A stretch of DNA of 7,431 nucleotides from Anaerolineales bacterium (GTDB lineage Bacteria; Chloroflexota; Anaerolineae; Anaerolineales; UBA6663). The first letter of the stretch is position 1. Each line of letters begins with the position of its first letter. The stretch is from contig JAGOBN010000188.1 in assembly GCA_017999235.1 (NCBI GenBank), positions 1 to 7,431 on the forward strand, read 5' to 3'. A program made the position numbers and the translations under genes. Shown here piece after piece: positions 1 to 6,569 of the stretch. The notes beneath the pieces were generated by a model, which did not search any database, was not told the DNA's origin, and saw nothing but the letters and a program-made list of their open reading frames with translations.

Positions 1-489
1 GCTTTGCAGACCCAGCTGGTCTTCCTGCTGTCCCGCTATCATCAGCAGCGCGAGGTGCCGCCGCTCCTGGCCGGCCAGGGCGCCGTCATCGCCGATTACA
101 CCTTTGCCAAGGACGCGCTCTTCGCGCGCATCAACGTGGCCGGCGACGAGCTGGAGCTGTACCGCCGGCTGCATGACGCCCTGGCGGAGAAGATCGTCAA
201 ACCGGACCTGATGGTCTACCTGCGCGCCCCGACCGACGAGCTGCTGCGCCGCATCGCCAAGCGCGGCCGGCCGTATGAGCTGAACATGGAGCCGGCCTAC
301 ATCCAGCAGTTGGGCGAGGCCTACGACGAATTTTTCGCCGCCTATTCCGACGGTCCGGTCCTGACCATCGAAGCCGCCCCGTTGGATTTTGTCGCCAACC
401 CGGATGATCTGCGCCGCATCGTCGAGCGCGTGCACGCCGCCCTGGGGTTGGAGTATCAGCCGTCGCTGCCGCTCACCTCGGCCGCGTGA
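1..489 (+). CDS. Deoxynucleoside kinase, 5'-truncated by window edge
   Basis: Likely phosphorylates a deoxyribonucleoside to its 5'-monophosphate using NTP in cytoplasmic salvage. Only the last 162 codons are visible. The reading frame is open to base 1, and the first visible residues (ALQTQLVFLLSRY) match an internal helix of the family, so the TTG at 4 is not a real start; the P-loop must lie upstream. Visible parts are a DYTFAKD segment (residues 32-38 of the fragment) at the place of the family's DRS/DYxF motif, the core strand KPDLMVYLRAP, and an arginine-rich LID (RRIAKRGRPYE, about 83-93). It aligns throughout with the kinase at 1545-2210, but that one carries DRSVYED, so the two belong to different subtypes. 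The DYxF-type motif recalls the dCK/dAK-like branch (such as B. subtilis Dck), though substrate cannot be assigned. The stop TGA lies 9 bases before the next start. Confidence 0.9.
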   Translation, partial: ALQTQLVFLLSRYHQQREVPPLLAGQGAVIADYTFAKDALFARINVAGDELELYRRLHDALAEKIVKPDLMVYLRAPTDELLRRIAKRGRPYELNMEPAYIQQLGEAYDEFFAAYSDGPVLTIEAAPLDFVANPDDLRRIVERVHAALGLEYQPSLPLTSAA

Positions 490-492
490 GGG
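488..492 (+). promoter_or_regulatory. Shine-Dalgarno-like site for the nucleotidyltransferase TTG start
   Basis: GAGGG begins inside the TGA stop of the upstream kinase and sits 6 bases before the TTG at 499. It supports that non-ATG start and suggests translational coupling between the two genes. Confidence 0.5.
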
Positions 493-498
493 ACCGCC

Positions 499-1506
499 TT
501 GCCCCAAACCATCGACCGCGCCACCCTGCTCAAGATCGCCCAGGACACCGCCGCCCAGCGCATGGCCGCCCGGCCCAGCCTGATCTCGGCTTACCTCACC
601 GGCTCGGTCGCGGCCAATGAACCCCTGCTCGGCGGCGCCACTGATATTGACCTGATCCTGATCGACAGCGCCGAACCCCTGCGCCGCGAGGTCCTGCGCC
701 TCACCGACCAGGTGGCGCTGGATATCCACTACCGCGCCAAGGGCGAGTACGCCAATCCCAAGGGCCTGCGCGTCCATCCCTGGCTCGGCCCGGAGCTGTG
801 TGAGCCCGTCTTCCTGCGCGACCCCGCCCACTTCTTTGAATTGGCCCAGTCCAGCGCGCGCGGGCAGTTTCACCGGCCGGACTTTGTGGCGGCCCGGTCC
901 CGGGCTTTCTTGGCGCTGGCGCGCGCGGCCCTGCATGTGGGGGTGCTGCCCGGCGCGGAGCCGGAGGCCCCGGTGACGCTGGCGGATTTCTGCGCGGCCC
1001 TGCTCTACGCCGCCAACGCCGCCATCAGCCTGACCGGCTTCCCGGGCGCCGGCCGGCGTCTGCTGCTTAAATTGGAGACCGCCGCCCGCCAATTGCGGCG
1101 CGCCGAGCTCTATGACGATTTTCTGGCCGTGTTCGGCGGCCCGAATTTGGAGCCCAGCCAGGCCCAGCTCCTGCTGGCGGACTGGTCCGCCGTCTATCAA
1201 GCCGGCCAGGCCGCCGCCGACGAGTTTATCCATCCCGCCCGCCGCACCGTGTATGAGCGCGGCTTCCAGGCCCAGATCCAGGCCGACCGCTCCGCCGAGA
1301 TGCTGTGGCTGATGCTGGCCACCTGGCAGGCCCTCATGCGGCAGCTGCCCGGCAACAGCGCGCACGCCGAGCCGTGGGTCGTCTTTTTGGAGCGCTTGCG
1401 CCTGGCCGCCCCGGCTGATTTCCATACCCGCGTGGCGGAAGTGCAGGCCTATCTCACCCTGGCGACCGAGGTGGTGGAAACCTGGGCCGACCAAAACGGC
1501 GCCTGA
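499..1506 (+). CDS. Nucleotidyltransferase-fold (pol beta superfamily) protein, unknown substrate
   Basis: A 335-residue protein whose first ~110 residues look like a minimal nucleotidyltransferase domain. The signature is TGS (G35, S36), then GGATDIDLILI carrying the metal-binding pair D49 and D51, and a likely third carboxylate D75 in VALDIHY. Known members transfer an NMP to a hydroxyl on a protein, RNA or small molecule, including antibiotics. Residues ~120-335 are mostly helical and rich in Ala and Leu; I do not recognise a named domain there, and they may bind substrate. The TTG start is chosen because it has an SD-like GAGGG at the right distance and lies 9 bases after the previous stop; no ATG precedes the catalytic motif closely. 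It sits between two deoxynucleoside kinases, so a nucleotide-related role is tempting but unproven. No membrane segment or signal peptide is apparent. The fold is fairly sure, the function unknown. Confidence 0.8.
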   Translation: MPQTIDRATLLKIAQDTAAQRMAARPSLISAYLTGSVAANEPLLGGATDIDLILIDSAEPLRREVLRLTDQVALDIHYRAKGEYANPKGLRVHPWLGPELCEPVFLRDPAHFFELAQSSARGQFHRPDFVAARSRAFLALARAALHVGVLPGAEPEAPVTLADFCAALLYAANAAISLTGFPGAGRRLLLKLETAARQLRRAELYDDFLAVFGGPNLEPSQAQLLLADWSAVYQAGQAAADEFIHPARRTVYERGFQAQIQADRSAEMLWLMLATWQALMRQLPGNSAHAEPWVVFLERLRLAAPADFHTRVAEVQAYLTLATEVVETWADQNGA

Positions 1507-1544
1507 GGCTTTCAGCGGTCTTTCAACCGTCATCTATCCTGCCT

Positions 1545-2210
1545 ATGAAACGCTTCGTCATCGTCGCCGGCAATATCGGAGTGGGCAAATCCAGCCTGGT
1601 CAATCTGCTGTGCCAGCGCCTCAACTGGCAGCCGTTTTACGAAGTGGTGGTGGAGAACCCCTACCTGGCCGACTTCTACCACGACATGCACCGCTGGGGC
1701 TTCCACTCCCAGGTCTTCTTCCTCTCCAACCGCCTGCACACCCACCGCCAGATCACCGAGCATCCCGCCTCGGTGATCCAAGACCGCTCCGTCTACGAAG
1801 ACGCCGAAATCTTCGCCCACAACCTGTACGCCCAGGGCCAGATGTCCGCACGCGACTACGCCACCTACCGCCGGCTGTATGAAGGCGTCATCGAGTGCCT
1901 GCCGGCGCCGGACCTGGTGCTGTATCTGCGCGCGTCGGTGGATACCCTGCTGACCCGCGTCGCCCGGCGCGGCCGCGATTACGAGGCCGGCATCGCGCCC
2001 GACTATCTGACGCGCCTGAATGAGCTGTATGCGCGCTGGATCGACAGTTTCCACCTCTGCCCGGTGCTGACCATCCCCGCCGACGCCCTGGATTTCGTGG
2101 CGCACAGCACACACCTGGAGCTGATCGCGCGCAAGATGACCGAGATGCTGGAAGGCCGCGCGGAGGTTGTCTTCAGCGACGCCGAGATGCGCCAGGCCGC
2201 CGGCCTGTAA
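1545..2210 (+). CDS. Deoxynucleoside kinase (dGK/dAK-like motif subtype), complete
   Basis: A complete 221-residue deoxynucleoside kinase, the usual length for bacterial members. It should phosphorylate a purine or other deoxynucleoside to the dNMP in the cytoplasm. Visible motifs in order are the P-loop GNIGVGKSS (residues 9-17), FYEVVVENPYL with E33 at the place of the family's catalytic EPV glutamate, DRSVYED (D80, R81, S82, E85), the strand PDLVLYLRAS (122-131), and the LID RVARRGRDYE (138-147). In the family the first DRS residues and E33 act on the sugar 5'-hydroxyl and the LID arginines contact phosphates. Here the EPV proline is replaced by valine. The ATG sits just before the P-loop strand, so the start is secure, but no Shine-Dalgarno precedes it. 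A TATCCT at 1535-1540 is too close to be a convincing promoter. The gap from the nucleotidyltransferase is 38 bases. Substrate preference (dGuo, dAdo or other) cannot be read from sequence alone. Confidence 0.93.
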   Translation: MKRFVIVAGNIGVGKSSLVNLLCQRLNWQPFYEVVVENPYLADFYHDMHRWGFHSQVFFLSNRLHTHRQITEHPASVIQDRSVYEDAEIFAHNLYAQGQMSARDYATYRRLYEGVIECLPAPDLVLYLRASVDTLLTRVARRGRDYEAGIAPDYLTRLNELYARWIDSFHLCPVLTIPADALDFVAHSTHLELIARKMTEMLEGRAEVVFSDAEMRQAAGL

Positions 2211-2217
2211 CGGGTTT

Positions 2218-2232
2218 GGCGGGCGCGCCGCC
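2218..2232 (+). other. GC-rich hairpin between kinase and receiver genes
   Basis: GGCGG and CCGCC form a perfect 5-bp stem around a 5-base GCGCG loop, 8 bases after the kinase stop. No T-run follows (the next bases are GCAAGAAAACC), so it is not a standard intrinsic terminator. It may simply reflect base composition, or mark the end of the upstream transcript. Confidence 0.25.
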
Positions 2233-2265
2233 GCAAGAAAACCAGGCCAGCGCGTCGAACCGCTG

Positions 2266-2274
2266 TGCTATACT
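2266..2274 (+). promoter_or_regulatory. Extended -10 promoter, probable leaderless start
   Basis: TGCTATACT is an extended -10 element (TGn followed by TATACT, five of six matches to TATAAT). No good -35 hexamer is seen at the expected distance near 2246-2251 (GCCAGC), which is acceptable for the extended type. Six bases separate it from the ATG at 2281, so transcription would begin at or beside the start codon. No Shine-Dalgarno lies before that ATG, which agrees with leaderless translation. Confidence 0.6.
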
Positions 2275-2280
2275 CCTCGC

Positions 2281-2655
2281 ATGGCCGACATTTTGGTGGT
2301 GGAGGACAACCCCGACAACGCCGAATTGGCCCGCCGGGTGCTGACAGCGCGGGGGCATGTGGTGCGCCACGCCGCCGACGCCGAGACCGGCCTGCAGATG
2401 GCGGCCGACCAGCCGCCGGAGTTGATCCTGCTGGATTTGGGCCTGCCGGACGCCGACGGCCAGACGCTGCTGGCCTGGCTGCGCCGGCTCCCCGCGCTCG
2501 CCCGCGTGCCGATCATCGCCTGCACCGCCTGGCCGGAAGAGACCGCGCAACGCATGGTGGCCGCCTACGGCTGCAACGGCTACATCCCCAAACCCATCAA
2601 TGTCGCCCGCTTTGCCGACCAGGTCGCCGCCTTTTTGCGCGAGGGCGCGCGCTGA
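2281..2655 (+). CDS. Stand-alone response regulator receiver (CheY/DivK-like)
   Basis: A 124-residue single receiver domain with no output domain, expected to accept phosphate from a histidine kinase and signal by protein contact. It has the acidic pair E8/D9 in ILVVEDN, phosphoacceptor D52 in LILLDLGLPD, the switch T82 in IACTAW, and conserved K104 followed by cis-type proline in YIPKP. The frame is open upstream to 2167, but the ATG at 2281 is chosen because the receiver's first strand begins right after it and a promoter abuts it. Its stop overlaps the GNAT start (TGATG, 2653-2657). A soluble histidine kinase two genes on, in the same direction, is the obvious partner. With no DNA-binding domain, the output must be another protein; the coupled GNAT is one candidate, which is inference. 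Confidence 0.95.
   Translation: MADILVVEDNPDNAELARRVLTARGHVVRHAADAETGLQMAADQPPELILLDLGLPDADGQTLLAWLRRLPALARVPIIACTAWPEETAQRMVAAYGCNGYIPKPINVARFADQVAAFLREGAR
2641..2645 (+). promoter_or_regulatory. Shine-Dalgarno-like site for the GNAT gene
   Basis: GAGGG within the last codons of the receiver gene sits 9 bases before the ATG at 2655. It supports that start and coupling through the TGATG overlap. Confidence 0.5.
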
Positions 2656-3557
2656 TGTCGGCGGCCGTCCGGGAAAGCGGCGGGCGTCCACCGGTGGCGC
2701 TGCGCCCGGCCGATCAATTCACCATCGCCCAGTTGACCGCCGCCTACAACCAGACGCGCGTGGACTATCTGGTGCCGATGCCCATGAACGCGGCGCGGCT
2801 GGCCGAGTATGTGCACGTCTACGATGTCGATTTGAGCGCTTCGATCGTGGCCGTGGAACCCAACGGCACCGGCCCGGAGACCCTGCTGGGGCTGGCGATG
2901 CTGGGGGTGCGCGCCGGCACCAGTTGGATCACCCGGCTGGGCGTGCTGCCGTCCGCCCGCCGGCATGGCGTGGGCCGCGCGCTGATGGACGCGCTGCTGG
3001 CTGTCAGCGATCAGCGCGGTTTTCCACTGACCGTGCTGGAAGTCATCAAAAACAACGCTCCCGCGTATAATCTGTTCATCGAATGTGGTTTCCAAACCGT
3101 GCAGGAGTTGGTGGTGCTGCGCCGGCCGCCCGGTCCGCCGGCCGGCCCCCCGCCCGGGGAAGCCGCCTGGCTGGAGAACGCCGCCGCTCAGGCGCTGCTG
3201 GCCGAGCGGCGAGACCGGCCAACCTGGGTGACCGATACGCAATCGATTATTCGGGCCGGCCATGTTCAAGCGCTCACCCTGACCCTGGCGGACGGACAGG
3301 GCTGGCTGGTCTTTCAGGAACAAACTTTTCGCGGACTGCCGGTCTTGCTGACCCGCCTGACCTTGCGGACCCTGGCCGGCGATCCCGTCCGGATGGGCCA
3401 AGCGCTGCTGACCCATCTGTATGCCCGGTTTCCGGATTTGGATACCCAAGCCGAGAATATCGCCGTGGATGACCCGCACCTGGACGCCTATCGCGCCTTG
3501 GGCTTCGTGGAATCATTTCGCCGGATCGAAATGCACCGCCGCATCGGGGGAGGCTAG
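2655..3557 (+). CDS. GNAT-family acetyltransferase with a second degenerate GNAT-like half
   Basis: A 300-residue protein. The N-terminal half (about 13-155) is a recognisable GNAT domain: it opens with VALRPAD, has strand ITRLGVLPSARR, the acetyl-CoA pyrophosphate loop RRHGVG (R102, G105, G107), and the closing NNAPAYNLFIECGF (133-146). A proline-rich linker (about 157-168) follows. The C-terminal half (about 170-297) looks like a second GNAT fold that keeps a closing motif, AYRALGFVESF, but where the RxxGxG loop should lie it has PVRMGQALL, so it probably does not bind acetyl-CoA in the usual way. The substrate is unknown; GNATs acetylate small molecules, peptides or protein amines. The ATG is chosen because it overlaps the receiver stop (TGATG) and has an SD-like GAGGG; the frame is open further upstream, but that stretch overlaps the receiver gene. 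It lies between the receiver and the histidine kinase, so it is likely part of one operon. Confidence 0.85.
   Translation: MSAAVRESGGRPPVALRPADQFTIAQLTAAYNQTRVDYLVPMPMNAARLAEYVHVYDVDLSASIVAVEPNGTGPETLLGLAMLGVRAGTSWITRLGVLPSARRHGVGRALMDALLAVSDQRGFPLTVLEVIKNNAPAYNLFIECGFQTVQELVVLRRPPGPPAGPPPGEAAWLENAAAQALLAERRDRPTWVTDTQSIIRAGHVQALTLTLADGQGWLVFQEQTFRGLPVLLTRLTLRTLAGDPVRMGQALLTHLYARFPDLDTQAENIAVDDPHLDAYRALGFVESFRRIEMHRRIGGG
3546..3553 (+). promoter_or_regulatory. Shine-Dalgarno-like site for the histidine kinase
   Basis: GGGGGAGG in the last codons of the GNAT gene lies 12 bases before the ATG at 3566. The spacing is somewhat long, but this is the strongest purine match nearby. Confidence 0.45.
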
Positions 3558-3565
3558 CCTGGCGT

Positions 3566-5623
3566 ATGCCGACGACACCGCTTAACGAACAGCGCCGGCT
3601 GGCGCTGCTGTACCGGATTGGACGCGAAATCGCCGGCCGGCTAAACCTGGCCGAACTGCTGCAGCGCGTCCTCCAAGCCACCGTGGATAACGTGCAGGCC
3701 AAGACCGGCAGCGCGATCGTGCTCAATGATCAGGGCGAGGTGCTGTACTCCGCGCTGATGATGGACAACGCTTTCCAGCCGGACCCCGAGCGCCGGCTGG
3801 CCGGCACGCTGCAAGGCGGCTTGGCCGGCTGGGTGCTCGCCAACCGCCAGCCCGCGCTGGTCACGGATACCAGCAAAGACCCGCGCTGGGGCCGCCGGCC
3901 GGATGACGAGATCGTCGGCTCCAAGAGCGCCATCGCCGCCCCCCTGCTCGGCCGGGCGCGCGTGGTGGGCGTGCTCACCTTGGTGCGCGTCCCCGCCGAA
4001 ACGTTCGAACACGATGACCTGATCCTGTTAACGGCCATCGCGGACCAGGCCGGCGTGGCCATCGAGAACGCGCAGCTCTACGCCGAAAGCGAACGCCGCG
4101 CCCAGGCCATGCGCGCCCTGGCCGATACCGCCCAGGCCATCAACTCCACCCTGCGGCTGGATGAAGTGCTGCACCGGGTGGCCCGTTACGCCCAGACCCT
4201 GCTGAAGGTCGAGACCGCCTCCATTGCCCTGGTGCGCGAGGGCCGCGTGCTCTTTCGCGAGGCGGTCGGGCGCATGGCGGACCGCATTAAAGGGCTCGAG
4301 CTCAAGAGCGGCGACGGCATCGCCGGCTGGGTGGCCGCCAACAACCAGTCCGTCCTTACCACCAATGTCCCCGGCGACCCGCGCTTCCGGCGCGGTCTGG
4401 ATCAGCAGACCGGCCTGCTCACCCTGGCCGGCGCCGCCGTGCCGGTCCGCCAGCAGGAGAACGTCATCGGCGTCATCGAAGTGATGAACCCGCTCGACGG
4501 CCGCTTCGCGCCGGACACGCTCAGCCTGTTGGAAAGCCTGGCCTCCCTGGCGGCTACCGCCATCGTTCACGCGCAGCAAGTGGAAGAGCTGAAGGCCGCC
4601 GAAAGCCGCTTCTCCAGCCTGTTCGAAGACAACATCGACCCGATCATGATCACCAACCAGGACGGCCTGATCACCGACGCCAACCGCAAGGCGGTGGAGG
4701 TCTTCGGGTACGCGCGCGCCGAGCTGATTGGGCTGCGCGTCACCACCGTCCACCGTATGGGCACCGCCTTCCTGGGGTCCGACCGCTTCAAGCATCTGCG
4801 CGGCGGCCAGGAAATCACGTATCAGACGCGCATCACCACCAAGCAGGGCCTGGAAATCCCTATGGAGGTCCACGCCAAGCTGATCCAGCGCAAGGGCCAG
4901 GAATTCATCCAATGGATCCAGCGCGATATCTCCGAACGGCTGCAGCTGGAGGAGATGCGCAACGACCTGATGAGCATGATCTTCCACGATCTGCGCAGCC
5001 CGCTCGGCAACATCATCTCGTCGCTGGATGTGGTCCAGGCCTCCATCGCGCCGGAGAGCGAGACCGAACACGCGCTGCTCACCATCGCCACCCGCTCGGC
5101 CATGCGGATGTCGCGCCTGGTGGACTCCCTGCTGGATCTGCGCCGGCTGGAGGCCGGCCAGGTGAACCTCAATCGGGAACAGTCCGACCTGCACGTCCTG
5201 GCCGCGGACGCCCTCGAATTGGTCACCCCGTTGGCGGAAGGCAAGGGCATCCGGCTGCGCGCCGATATTCCGCCGCGCCTGCCGTTGGTGGATGTGGACG
5301 CCGATATGATCCGGCGCGTGATCATCAACATGATCGAAAACGCCGTCAAATACACCCCCGGCGAAGGCACGGTCACCGTCAGCGCCAAGGCCAGCGCCCG
5401 CGAGTTGACCATCATGGTGAAAGACACCGGCCCCGGCATCCCGCTGGCGGAGCAGGCCCGCATCTTCAGCAAGTTCACGCGCCTGCAGCGCGAAGCCGCC
5501 CCCAAGGGGCTGGGCCTGGGGTTGGCCTTCTGCAAGATGGCGGTCGAAGCGCACGGCGGCCGCATCTGGGTGGAAAGCACGCCCGGCCAAGGCGCCGCCT
5601 TCAGCTTCACCCTGCCCTTCTAA
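3566..5623 (+). CDS. Soluble hybrid-sensor-free histidine kinase, GAF-GAF-PAS-HisKA-HATPase
   Basis: A 685-residue cytoplasmic sensor kinase with no membrane segment or signal peptide. Domains in order are GAF 1 (about 15-175), GAF 2 (about 185-337), PAS (about 345-455), the HisKA dimerisation helices (about 460-530) and the HATPase (about 540-685). The phosphoacceptor is H474 in FHDLRSPL. ATP-binding boxes are complete: N592 in MIENAVKYTP, DTGPGI (D620, G622, G624), IFSKFTRL, and KGLGLGLA (G648, G650, G652). Both GAFs carry the GLAGWV/GIAGWV and DPR turns typical of the fold. There is no receiver or output domain, so phosphate should pass to a separate regulator, most simply the receiver at 2281. 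The only cysteine is C656 in the HATPase, so cysteine-linked bilin or Fe-S sensing by the GAFs is unlikely; the signal is unknown. The gap after the GNAT stop is 8 bases, which indicates one operon. Confidence 0.95.
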   Translation: MPTTPLNEQRRLALLYRIGREIAGRLNLAELLQRVLQATVDNVQAKTGSAIVLNDQGEVLYSALMMDNAFQPDPERRLAGTLQGGLAGWVLANRQPALVTDTSKDPRWGRRPDDEIVGSKSAIAAPLLGRARVVGVLTLVRVPAETFEHDDLILLTAIADQAGVAIENAQLYAESERRAQAMRALADTAQAINSTLRLDEVLHRVARYAQTLLKVETASIALVREGRVLFREAVGRMADRIKGLELKSGDGIAGWVAANNQSVLTTNVPGDPRFRRGLDQQTGLLTLAGAAVPVRQQENVIGVIEVMNPLDGRFAPDTLSLLESLASLAATAIVHAQQVEELKAAESRFSSLFEDNIDPIMITNQDGLITDANRKAVEVFGYARAELIGLRVTTVHRMGTAFLGSDRFKHLRGGQEITYQTRITTKQGLEIPMEVHAKLIQRKGQEFIQWIQRDISERLQLEEMRNDLMSMIFHDLRSPLGNIISSLDVVQASIAPESETEHALLTIATRSAMRMSRLVDSLLDLRRLEAGQVNLNREQSDLHVLAADALELVTPLAEGKGIRLRADIPPRLPLVDVDADMIRRVIINMIENAVKYTPGEGTVTVSAKASARELTIMVKDTGPGIPLAEQARIFSKFTRLQREAAPKGLGLGLAFCKMAVEAHGGRIWVESTPGQGAAFSFTLPF

Positions 5624-5661
5624 TTCCCGCCGGGATTTTCCGGCTCAGCAGCGAGTTGGTT

Positions 5662-6507
5662 ATGCAGCGCATCGCAAAAGATATTCTCGTCGAAACCAAA
5701 TTTCCGGGCGTCACGGTCGGGGCGATCCTCGGCCCGGACGGCATCATCTGCATTGACGCGCCCACGCACCCCGCCGATGCCCGCGCCTGGCGGCAGCAGC
5801 TGGAGCAGACCGTCGGCAAGCCCATCCGCTTTGTCGTCAACCTCGACCACCATCGGGATCGCACGCTGGGCAACCAGTGGCTGGAGGCGCCGGTGGTGGC
5901 GCACGAGCTGGTCTATGAGCGGGCGCGGCTGCTGCCCGAGTTCTATCGCAGCCTGCCCACCGAGGTCGGCGCCGACAGCGAAGCCGTCACCGATCTGACC
6001 GGGCTGCGCGTCAGCGTGCCGCAGGTGACCTTCAGCGACCGGCTGACGCTGGTGGCCGGCGACCGCGAGGTCCACCTGGTCCACCGGCCGGGCGTGGCGC
6101 CCGGCGCCATTTGGGCCGAGATCCCGGCGCAGGGCGTCGTTTTCACCGGGGATGCCGTGACCCACAAGGTGCCGCCGGTGCTGCAGGAAGCGGATCTGGA
6201 CGCCTGGCTGGACGCCCTGGCGGAGCTGCGCAAGAAGCGCTCCGCCGGCCGCCTCATCGTCCCCGGCCGCGGCAGCGTCACCGACAAAGATGGCGTCAAG
6301 CCCACCGAGGATTTCCTGAAGACCGCCCGCCGCAAGGTGGAAGCGCTGGTGCGCGCCAAAAAACCGCGCGCGGAACTCGACGCCCTGGCGCATGACTTGC
6401 TCGGCAAGCCCGCCGGCGCCGCCGATTTGCGCGCGCTGTACCTGCGCCGTATCCGCGCCGGCTTGGAACATCTCTACGATCAGTTCACCATCGCGCCCCT
6501 GAAATAA
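5662..6507 (+). CDS. Metallo-beta-lactamase-fold protein lacking most canonical metal ligands
   Basis: A 281-residue protein with the layout of the MBL fold: an N-terminal beta sandwich with GPDGIICIDAPTHP (24-37), a helix, then the loop VVNLDHHRDRTLGN (58-71). The family's HxHxDH reads D62-H63-H64-R65-D66-R67, so the first and last histidines are Asp and Arg. The usual PGHTPG is RPGVAPG (V145 for His), FTGD keeps D164, and the usual PGHG is PGRG (R203 for His). Only the second His, the first Asp and the late Asp remain. Canonical hydrolysis with two zincs therefore seems unlikely; it may bind one metal, use shifted ligands, or act non-enzymatically. A charged C-terminal tail (about 215-281) follows. 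The ATG at 5662 is chosen; an in-frame TTG at 5656 is possible. It starts 38 bases after the kinase stop and may be cotranscribed. Confidence 0.85.
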   Translation: MQRIAKDILVETKFPGVTVGAILGPDGIICIDAPTHPADARAWRQQLEQTVGKPIRFVVNLDHHRDRTLGNQWLEAPVVAHELVYERARLLPEFYRSLPTEVGADSEAVTDLTGLRVSVPQVTFSDRLTLVAGDREVHLVHRPGVAPGAIWAEIPAQGVVFTGDAVTHKVPPVLQEADLDAWLDALAELRKKRSAGRLIVPGRGSVTDKDGVKPTEDFLKTARRKVEALVRAKKPRAELDALAHDLLGKPAGAADLRALYLRRIRAGLEHLYDQFTIAPLK

Positions 6508-6569
6508 TTCGCCCATTCACCCAATTTCCTCAATCTCTCATTCATCCAATCACCGCCTTACCCTATCCC
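6508..6569 (+). other. G-depleted pyrimidine-rich leader before the asparaginase
   Basis: This 62-base gap has only two G residues on the + strand (6511 and 6555), in sharp contrast with the rest of the window. It contains no Shine-Dalgarno candidate and little potential for stable RNA structure. TACCCT at 6559-6564 could act as a weak -10 for a leaderless TTG, but the match is poor. No terminator hairpin for the upstream gene is visible. Confidence 0.5.

Noticed and set aside
499..1506. Nucleotidyltransferase as an MNT/HEPN antitoxin
   Set aside because: The protein is far longer than MNT antitoxins and neither neighbour is a HEPN protein.
1535..1540. TATCCT before the second deoxynucleoside kinase as a -10 element
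   Set aside because: Only four bases separate it from the ATG, there is no TGn extension and no clear -35, so it is weaker than the promoter before the receiver.
2167..2280. An N-terminal extension of the receiver gene
   Set aside because: It overlaps the upstream kinase, has no recognisable sequence and would place the promoter-like TGCTATACT inside the coding region.
2580..3479. A 299-codon minus-strand frame opposite the GNAT gene, and a similar one at 5620-6516 opposite the MBL-like gene
   Set aside because: Both have shadow composition (Gln, His, Gly, Arg rich) and lie opposite genes with recognisable motifs.
4028..5590. A 520-codon open frame on the minus strand opposite the histidine kinase
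   Set aside because: It is antisense to a clear multi-domain kinase, is rich in Gly, Ala, His, Gln and Asp as expected from high-GC shadow frames, and shows no domain motif.
5622..5639. Possible intrinsic terminator after the histidine kinase (TCCC-GCC-GGGA followed by TTTT)
   Set aside because: The stem is only 4 bp, with a mismatch before two further A-T pairs, and the T-run is needed for those pairs; too weak to call.
4912..5661. A long 5' extension of the MBL-like gene overlapping the histidine kinase
   Set aside because: The extension is low-complexity out-of-frame translation of the kinase; the MBL fold begins just after the ATG at 5662.
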